64,000 bases of DNA from Streptomyces echinatus (lineage in GTDB: Bacteria > Actinomycetota > Actinomycetes > Streptomycetales > Streptomycetaceae), in the NCBI RefSeq assembly GCF_014203595.1, contig NZ_JACHJK010000003.1, positions 62,001 to 126,000 of the forward strand. The letters run 5' to 3'. Position 1 is the stretch's first letter. Each line of letters starts with the position of its first letter. The notes below the pieces were generated by a model. It saw nothing but the letters and a program-made list of their open reading frames with translations, was not told where the DNA came from and did not search any database. Shown in pieces: positions 28,411 to 39,311 of this stretch. Both the position numbers and the translations under genes were made by a program.

Positions 28411-29277
28411 TCAGCCCTGGGCGAGTTCGGTCAGGGCATCGCGACGGGTGGGCATCCAGCCGAGCTCGCGGCGCGCCAGGGTGCCGCTGAACTGCTGGTC
28501 GAGGGCGAACGCCTCGGCGATCGGACCCATCCGTCGTACGGCCTCCTCGACGGTCAGCGGCTCGATCCGGTCCGGGCATCCTGCGGCGCGGCTGAGGGCT
28601 CGCGTGACATCCGCCAGGGGAAGGTTCTGACCGCCGACGCCGGCGTACACGGAGCCGGCCGGGGCGTTCAGGGCGAGGACGTACAGCTCGGCGATGTCGT
28701 CGACATGGACCAGCGCCCAGTGGTTGGTGCCGTCCCCGATGCAGGGCACGGCACCCGCGGTGCGCCCCGGCTCGACGAAGAACGACTGTGCAAGTCCGCC
28801 GGAGCGGCCGTAGACCAACCCTGGCATCACCACCACCGGGTGCTCTCCCGTGGCGGCCCGGGCGAGCACGCGCTTCTCGTTCTCCAGCCGCCAGGCGGTG
28901 ATGCGCGGCGGGCTCAGCGGGGCGTCCTCGTCGACGACCCCGTCGGTGTCGCCGTACACCCACACCCCGCCCGTGTGCACATAAGGACCGCTCCCCACCC
29001 CGTCCTGCAGCGCCTCGGCCGCCGCGCGGTCGACGTCCGCCGTGCCCTCGGCGTAGTCCACCCCGAGGTGGATGGCCCCGTCGGCCCCGCGGGCCGCCTC
29101 ATGGAGGACATCGGTGTCGGTGAGCGCCCCCGCAACCGGGGTGGCGCCGAGGTCCGCCACGATGCGCGCCGCGCGCTCGCTGCGCGCCAGCGCCGTCACG
29201 GCGATGCCGTGGCCGGTCAGTGCCCGGATCGTGGAGCGGCCGATGTAGCCGGAGCCACCTGTGATGAAGATCTGCAT
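28411..29277 (-). CDS. NAD(P)-dependent epimerase/dehydratase-like protein (atypical SDR)
   Basis: 288 residues. Rossmann start MQIFITGGSGYIGRSTIRAL (GxxGxxG). YVHTGGVWVYGD and WRLENEKRVL occupy the usual active-site region, but the standard YxxxK pair is not clear. HVDDIAELYVLAL and a C-terminal RRELGWMPTRRDAL are family-like. It is a paralog of the protein at 45654-46526. Substrate unknown. It lies 119 nt downstream of a LysR gene on the same strand, so regulation by it is plausible. Confidence 0.82.
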   Translation of the reverse strand: MQIFITGGSGYIGRSTIRALTGHGIAVTALARSERAARIVADLGATPVAGALTDTDVLHEAARGADGAIHLGVDYAEGTADVDRAAAEALQDGVGSGPYVHTGGVWVYGDTDGVVDEDAPLSPPRITAWRLENEKRVLARAATGEHPVVVMPGLVYGRSGGLAQSFFVEPGRTAGAVPCIGDGTNHWALVHVDDIAELYVLALNAPAGSVYAGVGGQNLPLADVTRALSRAAGCPDRIEPLTVEEAVRRMGPIAEAFALDQQFSGTLARRELGWMPTRRDALTELAQG

Positions 29278-29396
29278 CGCTCTCAGGGTCCTTGTCGGTG
29301 GAGGAGCGGCGGGGAATGCCGCCGCTCCTCCACCCTGGCCGCGTGCCGCAGGCGACGTCCAAGACTTCTTCTGTCAGCGGTGAGGCCCTCAGGGCA

Positions 29397-30257
29397 TCAG
29401 TGCTGGGCAGCGGCGATGTCGGCGAACTCCGGGAGCAGAGGGGAGCGACGGCCGGCGCTCCAGGCAAGGCAGACCTCGTTCGGGCCGATGTCGCCGATGG
29501 GCACATGCGCGACATCGGTGTGGGTGTAGTAGGTCGCGGTGGACAGCGGGAGGACGAGGACGCCACCGGACGTCGCGACGTGTTCCAGCTTCTCCTCGAC
29601 GGTGGCGAACAACGGCCGCGGTCCGGCTTCCTCGTCGCCGGTCCGCTCGGGGAGGTCACGCCACTCGGGGACGGCGTCAGGGTCCTGCAGCAGCCGCTCG
29701 GGGGCCAGATCCGCGATGACGATGGACTCCTTGCCCGCCAGCCGGTGGCCCGCCGGCACTACGGCGACGCGGGGCTCCCGGAAGAGCGGGCGCAGCTCCA
29801 GGCCGCGATGGTCGACGGGCAGCCGTACGTAGCTCACGTCGAGAAGACCCTCGTGCACGCCTTGGACCTGGTCGCTCCAGGAAGTGCGCACCACCTGCAC
29901 ACTCAGCTCGGGATGCCTGGCGGAGAAGGCGCGCACCGCGCCGGTCACGGTGATACCGGGCATGAAGCCGACCGTGAACGCCGTAGATCCTTTGGCGGCC
30001 TGCTGGACCCGGCGGCACAGGGCCTGCGCGCCAGCCAGCAGAGGGCGGGCATCCTCCAGCAGTTGGCGGCCGGCGGCCGTCAGCTCGGTGGTCTGCCTGT
30101 TCCTGGTGAACAACTGCGCGCGCAGCTCCTTCTCCAGCGCGCGGATCTGCCGGGACAGAACCGGTTGTGTGATGTGCAGCCGCTCGGCGGCACGGCCGAA
30201 GTGCAATTCCTCGGCCACAACCGCGAAGTAGCGCACCTTGCGCAGATCGACATCCAC
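29397..30257 (-). CDS. LysR-family transcriptional regulator
   Basis: 286 residues. N-terminal winged helix: RKVRYFAVVAEELHFGRAAERLHITQPVLSRQIRALEKEL, then the substrate-binding domain (TVGFMPGITVTGAVRAF ... GLLDVSYVRLP ... GGVLVLPLSTATYY). The GTG at 30257 follows GGGAG with a 5-nt gap and is preferred; the frame is open to 30278. Most likely it regulates the downstream epimerase-like gene or itself. The ligand is unknown. Confidence 0.9.
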   Translation of the reverse strand: MDVDLRKVRYFAVVAEELHFGRAAERLHITQPVLSRQIRALEKELRAQLFTRNRQTTELTAAGRQLLEDARPLLAGAQALCRRVQQAAKGSTAFTVGFMPGITVTGAVRAFSARHPELSVQVVRTSWSDQVQGVHEGLLDVSYVRLPVDHRGLELRPLFREPRVAVVPAGHRLAGKESIVIADLAPERLLQDPDAVPEWRDLPERTGDEEAGPRPLFATVEEKLEHVATSGGVLVLPLSTATYYTHTDVAHVPIGDIGPNEVCLAWSAGRRSPLLPEFADIAAAQH

Positions 30258-30542
30258 GACATCTCCCACCGTGCCCAAGCTCTGCCCAGCCTAGTTCCTC
30301 CGGACCATGTCGTCGGGGAGATCAATTGAGAGGCTTGGTCAACCCTGAGCACCTGCCGCGCCGGCTACATCACCGGCGCGGTTCTCGAGGCACGCGGCGG
30401 ACGCCTCGCGATCGGCTGGCACCGGGCTGGGCCTCCCACACCAGGAGCAGCGGCTCGATGCCCGAGAGCGGCCCGTTCGGGCACGAGGCGAAGGCCCCCG
30501 GGTGCGCGGTTCGGCGACGCCCGATCGCAGCCTCGCTGCGGC

Positions 30543-30665
30543 TCACCTGCGTGTTCTCGAACGCCCTTGTTTGAGGTCGCTGATCATCATGAACAGCGCG
30601 TCCTCGGAGGGGTCGTCGATGCGGTGGCCGTTGTCGCTGTCGGCGCCGTAGTACTGAGCCCCCAT
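30543..30665 (-). pseudogene. N-terminal remnant of a small hypothetical gene
   Basis: A 40-codon frame from ATG 30665 reads MGAQYYGADSDNGHRIDDPS, then EDALFMMISDLKQ. It is convincingly protein-like for ~33 residues, then changes to an Arg-rich tail and stops. It resembles the start of a small immunity-type Streptomyces protein, probably truncated. The remaining sequence between 30258 and 30737 shows nothing I recognise. Confidence 0.4.
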
Positions 30666-30737
30666 CGATGCCTTCTCCTCACCTGTTCACGTGGTCGCGG
30701 TCAGCACGGCATGAGGAACCGACAGCTCAGGCCGGTC

Positions 30738-31610
<873 letters not shown>

Positions 31611-31945
31611 TGCGGGACGAGGAACAGAGCCGATTTTCAAAACACGGCCTACAGCCTGCCGGCCGCGGACATGCTGCGGCTGTGAACGTGCCGCAGCTCC
31701 CCCGTGCGGCACCAGGGCGGCGGTGTGCGCGCCGCTGCGGAGATCGTCCTCAACGAGGCCGAGCGGGGCGTGCTCGCCGAGCTCTGCGGGACCGGGCCAG
31801 AGGTGCCGGCGGGGCACTGCCAGGGCTCACCGTGGACGATCCGGAGATCAGCGTCGGCCGGGAGGCCGGTGCGCCGCAGGCGCGGTGGCGGGCGGCGGGC
31901 ACGGAGGTGGGGCCGGCCGCGTTCGGGTGCCGGTTGCGCACCGCC

Positions 31946-32078
31946 CGGCGCACCGGGCAGGCATTGCGGGCGGTGCGGTACCTGAGGTACCTGCCGCGGT
32001 GGCGGCGGGTGTGCGTGCGGCACGCACGGTGGCTGCTGGACCCCGACGCTGACCAGCCGCTGGAGTACCTGGACTGCG
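31946..32078 (+). pseudogene. Remnant of a TniQ-like/Zn-type DNA-binding protein
   Basis: The frame reads RTGQALRAVRYLRYLPRWRR then VCVRHARWLLDPDADQPLEY. This resembles the Cys/His-containing central part of TniQ-like proteins of Tn7-type transposons. Upstream codons in other frames (VNVPQLPRAAP near 31690) may belong to the same dead gene. The call is weak and gains support only from the TnsA-like remnant at 34661. Confidence 0.3.
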
Positions 32079-32194
32079 CCGTGTCTCGGAAGTGGTCGCC
32101 GCGCAGCGCTCGCGGGGACGGAATGCGTCGGGTGACGAACTGAGTGGGTCCACGACGGCGGCGGAAGCGTGTGACGGTGTACAGCATCGACTGA

Positions 32195-34345
32195 TCAAGG
32201 CTGATGTCCTGCGAGGTGATGCTGGAGGTCGATGTGGCGGAACTGGTACACCGCTCCCACCTGTCGTAGTACGCCTCGCCGCTCGTGGGCATCGGCGAGG
32301 AAACTCATGAAACGCCAGGGCAGGTGTCCCAACAGGGCCAGTCTTGTGCGTGCCACCAGGAACTCCATCCACACGGACCGAGCAAGTCCCATCAGGAGGC
32401 CGACCGGGATCCCAAGGACAAGCCCGACCAGGCACCCGCCTCCAAGCGCGGCCGGGTCTTGTCCAAACCCGAATCCCAGCAGGGACGCAAGGGCGATCGC
32501 GAGTGCGCCCGTGAGTCCGCCCGCGACCGTGAGGACCCAGAAGGTGCGGCGGTCCCTAGCCAGGATCGCGCCTGGCCCCACGGCCTTGTCCAGGTCCGGG
32601 TGTACCGACCTGAGTCCTCCCAGGACCACGAACGGGAGCCCGCCCGCGAGTCCGCTGATGATTCCGGCCCGGGACCCTTCCACGCCGCCGACCGACAACC
32701 CGAAAAAGAGCCCGAACATAAGTCCGAAGGTGAGCCCGACCGTGAACCAGGATTTCCCTTTCCAGCTCCAGCGGATCGCAGAACTTGGGGTTTTCCTTCC
32801 TGCGGACGCAAGCATTGTTGCCGGCACCATCCACAGCACCACAAAGGTGAGCCCCGCGGAAATTGTGGCCACGGGGTCTTCCATGAGCAGCCCGCCCAGG
32901 AGGCTGAATGGCAACCAGCTGAGGAGCCCGACCGTAAGCCCGACCGTGATGTCCTGAAAGTTCCGCAGGGCTCTGGGGAGTTGCCACCAGGCGAGGTTCG
33001 GCGTGCCGTGGAGGGTGTTTTGAAGGTGGCGCGCGAGGAAGACGAACGTGCGCTGGGCCTGTTGGGCGCTCCACCGTGCGGGGTGGTGGCGGTAGGCGGC
33101 GGGGATGAAGGCAGCGAACAGGTGGGTGTCGATGTCCTGGCGAGTGGGGAAGCGGGCCTGGTCGATGAGTTCGCTGGGGTCGGGGAGGGCGGCGATCTGT
33201 TCGTTGGGGCGGGGGTTGTAGATGGTGCGGGCCAGGAACAGGCCAAGTGGGGTGCTCAGTGCCTGGGAGACGGGGGTGTCGGTGCTCAGTGAAGCGGTGA
33301 CTCGTCTCCAGCGGGTTGCAGCCTGGGTGCCGGAACCTCCGGCGTCGCGTTCCAGATAGGCGGCCACCTTCGCGGGATCCAGGGGAAGGAGGCGGATGCC
33401 TGCGGCTCCGTTCAGGAGAAGGGTGGTCCCGGCTGGTGTGGTCAGGGCGCTCCGATACTCGGCGGTGCGGCTCGAGAGCACCAGCGGCTGGCCGGCTGGT
33501 AGTACCTCATTGATGTGGTGAAGGGCCAGGGTGCGCACGGCTTGGGGGACTTCGTCCAAGCCGTCGAGGATGGGCAGGATCAGCCGCTGCGCAAGCAGAG
33601 CGCGTGCTTGGGTGCCGGTGCCGGCTTGCGAGAGGTCCGGGGGGACGAGGGCACGTAGGGCGGGGTGGTCTCGGATGAGCTCGTCGGCCATCCAGGTGTA
33701 CAGGTCCTGCCGAGCTGGGTCCCACGCTGCGAGAGGGAACAGGACCGGGACAGGGCCGCCGGACGGCCGGTTTTTGAGCAGAGCCAGTAGGAGGCGAATG
33801 AACAGCACGGTCTTGCCGGAGCCTGGTTCGCCGAGGATGACCAGGCGACGGGTGGGGACACGTTCGAAAACCTGGGCGATCTCACCCCCACTGCCGGCCA
33901 GCCCTCTGGGGCTGACAGCCCACGTGGAGGTGGCTTCAGGGGATTGGCCTGGCCAGTCACCGGCCAGCTCCTTCAAGTGGGGCCACGATTCAACCAGGTC
34001 CGCTTCGGCTGCGACCCAGTCGACCGACAGCGGGAAAGGATCGTTGAGACGGCGTACCCGTGCCTCGGTCTCCCACTGTTGGAGTACCCCTCGGGCGAGT
34101 TGGTCGGCCACGTCCTCCAGCCGGACGGACGTCGGTCCGCTCCTGCCGGGTCGGAGCACAGCGAGCACCGCGGGCGGTAGCGCGAGCAGGCCAGTGATCG
34201 CGGTTACAGCAGCGACCAGACTGGCCACCCGATGACCGCGCGTGATGTACCACACCAAGAATGCGCCGACCATGAGTACAAACAGCGGTGCAACCCACTT
34301 TGGTACACGTCTCACCCGATGATCATGCGGGACCCCGAACGGCAT
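32195..34345 (-). CDS. Membrane-anchored NACHT/STAND NTPase
   Basis: About 716 residues from ATG 34345 (frame open to 34540). Two N-terminal membrane helices (VPKWVAPLFVLMVGAFLVWY and VASLVAAVTAITGLLALPP), then a NACHT domain: Walker A RLVILGEPGSGKT, Walker B ILPILDGLDEVP, sensor LVLSSRTAEYRSAL and STPLGLFLARTIY. After a linker, the C-terminal ~230 residues hold about six to eight Gly-rich membrane helices in place of the usual repeat sensor. Such STAND NTPases act as ligand-triggered switches; several bacterial NACHT proteins are antiphage effectors. The multi-helix C-terminus suggests a membrane effector or sensor. Both flanks are mobile-element remains, which fits a defence island. The frame is intact. 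Confidence 0.82.
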   Translation of the reverse strand: MPFGVPHDHRVRRVPKWVAPLFVLMVGAFLVWYITRGHRVASLVAAVTAITGLLALPPAVLAVLRPGRSGPTSVRLEDVADQLARGVLQQWETEARVRRLNDPFPLSVDWVAAEADLVESWPHLKELAGDWPGQSPEATSTWAVSPRGLAGSGGEIAQVFERVPTRRLVILGEPGSGKTVLFIRLLLALLKNRPSGGPVPVLFPLAAWDPARQDLYTWMADELIRDHPALRALVPPDLSQAGTGTQARALLAQRLILPILDGLDEVPQAVRTLALHHINEVLPAGQPLVLSSRTAEYRSALTTPAGTTLLLNGAAGIRLLPLDPAKVAAYLERDAGGSGTQAATRWRRVTASLSTDTPVSQALSTPLGLFLARTIYNPRPNEQIAALPDPSELIDQARFPTRQDIDTHLFAAFIPAAYRHHPARWSAQQAQRTFVFLARHLQNTLHGTPNLAWWQLPRALRNFQDITVGLTVGLLSWLPFSLLGGLLMEDPVATISAGLTFVVLWMVPATMLASAGRKTPSSAIRWSWKGKSWFTVGLTFGLMFGLFFGLSVGGVEGSRAGIISGLAGGLPFVVLGGLRSVHPDLDKAVGPGAILARDRRTFWVLTVAGGLTGALAIALASLLGFGFGQDPAALGGGCLVGLVLGIPVGLLMGLARSVWMEFLVARTRLALLGHLPWRFMSFLADAHERRGVLRQVGAVYQFRHIDLQHHLAGHQP

Positions 34346-34660
34346 TCCCGTGATTGACGTCGCTGCCTTTACCAACCGGGAAGGCAAGCTACGCGAGCCC
34401 AACGCTTGTGGGTAGGAGCAAGCGGCGTACCTCCCGGGGAATCCGGCGATCTGATTACGAGGATTACTACACGAGGGCAACCCGGTGAGACCCAGGCCCT
34501 CGGTAGTCCTCGGGCAGCTGGAAGGTGCAGGAGTCTGCACTGGCGACCGGGGTCTGAAGGCGGCACCCTGGGGCCCGCGTACGGCTCAACACCGTCTGAC
34601 GGCAACGGTGTTGCGGTTACTGACCGGTTCGCCTGCGCGCCGTGGCCGGTATGACGTCGT
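34346..34660. other. Upstream region of the NACHT gene, no gene recognised
   Basis: Short frames only. It presumably holds the promoter of the NACHT NTPase gene (leftward). Confidence 0.3.
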
Positions 34661-34980
34661 GTGGAGTACGTGATCTTCGACAGTGAGCAGGCGGGTGCAC
34701 CGGCCGACTTACCGGCCGGTGCAGGCGGCGGCCACCGGGTGCCGGAGCCCGACGCGGTGGAGGCGGAGTTCGCCGGGGCGGACGGCGCGCTGGTGCAATG
34801 CCGCTGGACTCAGGCCGCGGTCGCGGTGAAGTTCGAGCAGCTGGCGCCGGTGGCAGCGTTTCCCGCTGGTGCCGGAGCGCAGGTGGGGGCCGGGCCGGTG
34901 GTGGTCGGCCACGAGCGGCCGGCACGTGATGCCCGGGTCCCAGGCGATATGCATGCAAATGACGCTGCTACGGCCGCATC
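34661..34980 (+). pseudogene. TnsA-like heteromeric transposase endonuclease remnant
   Basis: Starting at GTG 34661 (VEYVIFDSEQAG), the frame reaches AVAVKFEQLAPVAAFP. Then a +1 frame change is needed to read RRWGPGRWWSATSGRHVMPG. FEQL.PVR.F...G....WWSATTGRHV is the start of the catalytic region in actinomycete TnsA-like proteins. The rest, including the C-terminal part of the nuclease, is missing. Probably the debris of a Tn7-like element together with 31946-32078. Confidence 0.45.
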
Positions 34981-35078
34981 CCCCGGCGGCCGGGCATCAA
35001 GGCGCGGCTGTGTGCTGCAGTCGGGTGAACGTGCGGCCCGGGCCGAACAGGCTCGTGTGCGGGAGCATCGTGCTGTTC

Positions 35079-35290
35079 ATGGAAGCGATTAGCGAGATGC
35101 ACGTGTCGGAGCCGGGCCTGGTGGTCGCCGACGTCGCGGCGGACGATGACCGGACCGCCTTCGCCTTTCATACGGCGCTGGCTTCGATGTGGGCGACGAC
35201 CGCCGTGGAGCGCACGACTCGCAACCCCGCCCAGCCCGGAGTCGGTCCGGCAGCGCTGCTATCTCGACATGCGTCAGAGCCCTCCTACAT
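35079..35290 (+). pseudogene. DUF6207-like protein gene with frameshift
   Basis: ATG 35079 starts MEAISEMHVSEPGLVVADVA, followed by TAFAFHTALASMWATTAVE and RTTRNPAQPGV. Continuing as VRQRCYLDMRQ requires a frame change at about 35242, where four extra bases (GGTC) seem to be inserted. HVSEPGLVV.DVAA...A..F....A..WATTTAERTTR.PGQPGVR is the pattern of small Streptomyces DUF6207 proteins of unknown function. Confidence 0.55.
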
Positions 35291-35556
35291 CCAAGTTCCT
35301 TCCATGTTCAGGACACACATCAAGCTGGAACGATCCGCCGAGGAAGAACGGTCCAAGCTCGCCGGCCACCGACGATGAGTACGACGCCCAGTGGCGCTGG
35401 TACCAGGCGCCGTCCTCACCACGCGAGCGGAGGTGGGCCGAGAGGGCGCTTCGTCGGGCTGTTGGCGGGTGCTGGGACGGGTTGCCGGGAACGAGCGCCT
35501 GTGCGCCGGTCACGCCCTCTGCCCGCACTCGGCCCAGGCGCCGCACGGTCGAACGC

Positions 35557-35772
35557 ATGGGGCCTACTGGGGAAGTGTGCGTAGGGCGCGGGGACGGCAC
35601 GGACTGCCCGAACGGGGAGGACGAGGTTCTGATCGACGGGATTCGGTGCGAGGAGTGCCTGCACTACTGGGAGCTGGACGCGGCGGAGCCAGAGCGCCGG
35701 CTGGTGACGGATGACGGGCTGACCCGCCCGCAGGGGGACCCGCGGGAAGCCGGGCCGGGGACCGCGGCATAG
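35557..35772 (+). CDS. Small Cys-containing hypothetical protein
   Basis: 71 residues: MGPTGEVCVGRGDGTDCPNG, EDEVLIDGIRCEECLHYWEL, then an acidic/polar tail. Four cysteines, two in IRCEEC, suggest a small metal-binding fold. No family is recognised. The frame is open far upstream, so the start is uncertain. Confidence 0.35.
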   Translation: MGPTGEVCVGRGDGTDCPNGEDEVLIDGIRCEECLHYWELDAAEPERRLVTDDGLTRPQGDPREAGPGTAA

Positions 35773-36212
<440 letters not shown>

Positions 36213-36578
36213 TCAGGAAGTGCGCTTCAGGGTCCAGGTGTTGGGGTTGAAGCTGGGGACGGCGGAGTAGCGACAGCCGCTGGAGTAGTAGGTGCTGGTG
36301 ATGGTCCAGCCGGCCGGCGGCCAGGCAGACGCGCAGGCGTTGACCTGCGTACCCACGGGATAGCCTCTCAGGTCCTTGATCTGCTTCATATTGGGCGTGA
36401 AGCCGGATCCGCACCCGGCGCTGTTCCACCACTGGACGTCGACCCAGCCGTCCGGCGTGAGAGCGCTGGCGCACATGTTGACCGTGTCACCGGGGGCCGC
36501 GGAGGCGGGACTCGCGGTGACGGCCAGGGCGGTGACGGCCATGGTGGCCAGTGTGACGGCGAAACGGGTGCGGATCAC
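36213..36578 (-). CDS. Small secreted protein with two Cys/GW repeats
   Basis: 121 residues. The GTG at 36578 follows GGAAGGAAC. Signal peptide MIRTRFAVTLATMAVTALAV ending in the signal-peptidase site SPASAAPGD. The mature part has two similar units: CASALTPDGWVDVQWWNSAGC and CASAWPPAGWTITSTYYSSGC. The pattern C.SA..P.GW......S.GC also occurs in the repeats of the protein at 39602-40201, so the two are related. Presumably exported by Sec with disulfide-bonded repeats. Function unknown. Confidence 0.75.
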   Translation of the reverse strand: MIRTRFAVTLATMAVTALAVTASPASAAPGDTVNMCASALTPDGWVDVQWWNSAGCGSGFTPNMKQIKDLRGYPVGTQVNACASAWPPAGWTITSTYYSSGCRYSAVPSFNPNTWTLKRTS

Positions 36579-37925
36579 GAGACGTTCCTTCCTCGGCACA
36601 CTGGGGATCACCGCCGACCGTCGGCGGGCCGTGCCAGGCGCCGCCCCATTGCTATCCGACCGGCCCATACTCCAGAAAGTCACCTTCTGGGCAGATCCCG
36701 GCGATCATTTAGAGCCGCCGTTGGCGGCGGGCAGAAAACAGCGGCTCAAAGCGATACGCCAGACACGATCCGGCCGCCGGCCGACACGGCACTCGTCCGC
36801 GGCAGGAACACTGAAAACCGCGGCACGCGCCGACGGGAACGGCTTCGCCGGCACGGGTCACCAGCACAGGAACAGCCCCGCCCCGCAGCCGGGCAGAGCG
36901 AACGGGCATGCACCAGGGCGGCGGGATCGAGGCGGTGCTCCGTGACCTGGTGAGGCAGGCGGTACAACAGCGGTGGACGGACACCGCCACAACCGTGGGC
37001 CTTCGCGGACTCGCCGCCGGTGCTGGCGTACCCGGCCGCGCCGGGGCGGCACCGGGAACCGGGCCCGTGATGGCCGGCGAGCCACCGGACGGCACGTGGC
37101 CGTGAGGTCGAACGCGATGCACGCCCAGCCGATAGTCCTCGACCGCAACCGGACGGAACGAGCCTGACAGAGCGGCCGGTACAGCTGCTGTGGCGTGATC
37201 CCCGCGGCCGGCATACCTGGTGCCCCTGCCGCTGAGGGTGTGGCTGTGGCTGGCCTCTCCCGAGCCGAACTTGCCGGTTCCCGCGTCGGGCCGCATAGCC
37301 CAAGACGTCCTCCGCGACGACCCGCTCCCGCTGCTCCCCACCCACCCGTTCCGGGCCGACCGGGGAACGTTCCAACACACCTTGGTCCGGCTGCCAGCCG
37401 TACGCAGTCCGTGGCTGCGCACGATCTTCGAGGACCTCACACAGAGCACCTCGGCCGGCCTCTTCTAGCCGTCCGGCAATCGAACAGCACCAGACTCTCG
37501 TGCCTCCCAAAGTGGTCGACATCTGCTGCCCCATCTCGGGCTCTGGTCCACTTCTCGTGGTGCGGTCACTCGCTGTCGGATCCGAAGCCGAGTTCCTGCG
37601 GCAGGTATTCCCAAGGCGATCCCGGCGTGCAGCACGAACAGACGAGAAATGCGCGGGTATCGGGATCAGCGACCGACGAATGACCAGCGCCGTTTCCTAC
37701 GCGGCGTAGGTTCCGGCTCGATCTCTCGCGGCGCGGGGGCGATCCGGTCCGGCTCCAGCCCCACCTTGTCGGTGCGCAGAAGCGGGCGACGCGTTACTGC
37801 TCGTCGCCGCTAACCTGCTCGGTCTCGGCCTGGTCGGTGCCACCGTGGTCGAAGACGCCCAGGACCAGACCGTGACCGTGCCGGATACCGGGGCGGGCGA
37901 CTGAACGAGCGGATACGGTTCCCCC
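36579..37925. other. 1.3-kb region without an intact gene
   Basis: Frames on both strands are Arg/Pro-rich shadows. One gene-like scrap lies at 37786-37904 plus: LLLVAANLLGLGLVGATVVE, then EDAQDQTVTVP and a stop, possibly the 3' end of a membrane-protein gene. It lies 21 nt before the next secreted-protein gene. Confidence 0.35.
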
Positions 37926-38390
37926 ATGACGAAAACTGCCCGGACCGTGAAACGTACGGGAGCCCTCGTCGCGGCAGCCGCCGCGGCCGCGCTCGCCTTC
38001 CCCGCCCAGGCCCACGCCGCTGCCGTCGCCTGCGGCGGCGGGGTCTCGACGCAGAACATCGGCGCCCGGGGCTGTATTTCCGCCGAACGCTGGAAGAACG
38101 GGGGAGTCTTCTGGCACGACATCACCGCCCACGCCCTCATCACCAACTCCCGCTCCCACGCCTCATGGGTCGAGTACGAGGCGTACCTCCAGGCGGGCAG
38201 CGGCGACTGGACGAAAATGGGCAGCGGCCGGACCATCGTGCAGCGGCGTTCCACGGTGGGCCCGATCGAGATCGCCTCCAAGTCCCGCGTCTGTGACACG
38301 GTCAAAGTCACGATCCGCGTCCACGTGAGGCCGGCGGGGGGCGCCTGGTCGAACTGGTCCAGCGCGGCGACCTCGCAGTGCCAGACCTGA
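37926..38390 (+). CDS. Small secreted protein
   Basis: 154 residues. Signal peptide with basic start MTKTARTVKR and a hydrophobic Ala-rich core ending AQAHAAAVA. The mature domain of ~120 residues has four cysteines (VACGG, RGCIS, RVCDT, SQCQT) and ends WSNWSSAATSQCQT. Alternating polar/aromatic stretches (WVEYEAYLQAGSGDW) suggest a beta-sandwich. No family is recognised. An intrinsic-terminator-like hairpin follows at 38417. Confidence 0.75.
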   Translation: MTKTARTVKRTGALVAAAAAAALAFPAQAHAAAVACGGGVSTQNIGARGCISAERWKNGGVFWHDITAHALITNSRSHASWVEYEAYLQAGSGDWTKMGSGRTIVQRRSTVGPIEIASKSRVCDTVKVTIRVHVRPAGGAWSNWSSAATSQCQT

Positions 38391-38416
38391 CGCTGCCGGA
38401 CCTCGCACACCGCAGC

Positions 38417-38448
38417 GCCCCCGCCTCCGCGACCAGGAGGACGGGGGC
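38417..38448 (+). terminator. Terminator-like hairpin after the secreted-protein gene
   Basis: GCCCCCGCCTCC and GGAGGACGGGGGC pair across a 7-nt loop, with one unpaired base in the stem. It begins 27 nt after the stop codon. The run TGTTTTC that follows is only weakly U-rich. Confidence 0.6.
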
Positions 38449-39311
38449 TCTGGTGTTTTCTGCGGGGGAATTATGCGGCCACGGGACACCTGTGCAGAGG
38501 GTGGGTGCGGGGCGGTCGGTGAGTATGAACTGGTCGGGGCTGCCGGACAGGGGCAGGATGCGCTCGGGCACGTCGAGTCCTCGTCAGGGGCTGCGGACGG
38601 TGACGGGGTGCGGCGCGCGGGGCCGGTCCCGGCGCGGTTGGCCGGGGGTGCCCTGGAGGGCGGGGGCGGCCCGGCCGCCGGGGACTCGACCCACCCCCCG
38701 GGGGAGGAGGAGGCGGGGGTGGGAGCGCCTTCCGGCGGCTGACACTGCCTGAGGTGGGGGTAAGCCGCGCAATGCCAGGCAGCGGCCTGATGAGCCCCGG
38801 ACCCGAGGCGGCGGGGACGGCCTCGGTCCGCAGGGCACAGGGCGGAGCTGGGTGGCAAGGGGAGGACATGCACGTGCGGCCTGCCCCCAGGGGTCCGGGG
38901 CAAACCGCACGGATGCTGAGCCCCGCAACACCCCCGGAGGCTGCGTCGCGAGACGCCGGTCGGGGGCTCGACCACACGCGGAGGGGGGTGGTGCGGGAGC
39001 ATCCCTCCTGGCAAGACCGACACTGCCCCAGGCCGGGCCAAGCCGGGCAAGACCGGGCGGCCGGACGTGTAGCAGCCCCGAACCCCGGGACGGCGCCAGG
39101 GGTTCGAGGCCGGAGGGTGTGACGGCGGGCGGTCAGGTGACCGGATGGGCGTGTTCCCCCCGGATGCGTGGGGCGCTGACCACCCATTCAGCGCCGTCAA
39201 TCCAAGGTCGTGGAACGATGTTGGTCCGTCGATATGTGCCGGAGTACGTGGCTGTTGATGTCAGACGTTGATGTCAGGTAGTCGTCCGATGTTGCTGGTC
39301 AAGCCGCCGTT
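38449..39311. other. Region of ~860 nt without a recognised gene
   Basis: G/C-run-rich sequence with long overlapping frames on both strands that look like Arg/Pro-rich shadows. It ends at the IS3 transposase fragment. Confidence 0.35.

Noticed and set aside
27476..28630. 384-codon plus-strand frame opposite the antiporter
   Set aside because: Antisense shadow of a clear CPA1 antiporter; composition rich in His, Gln and Gly.
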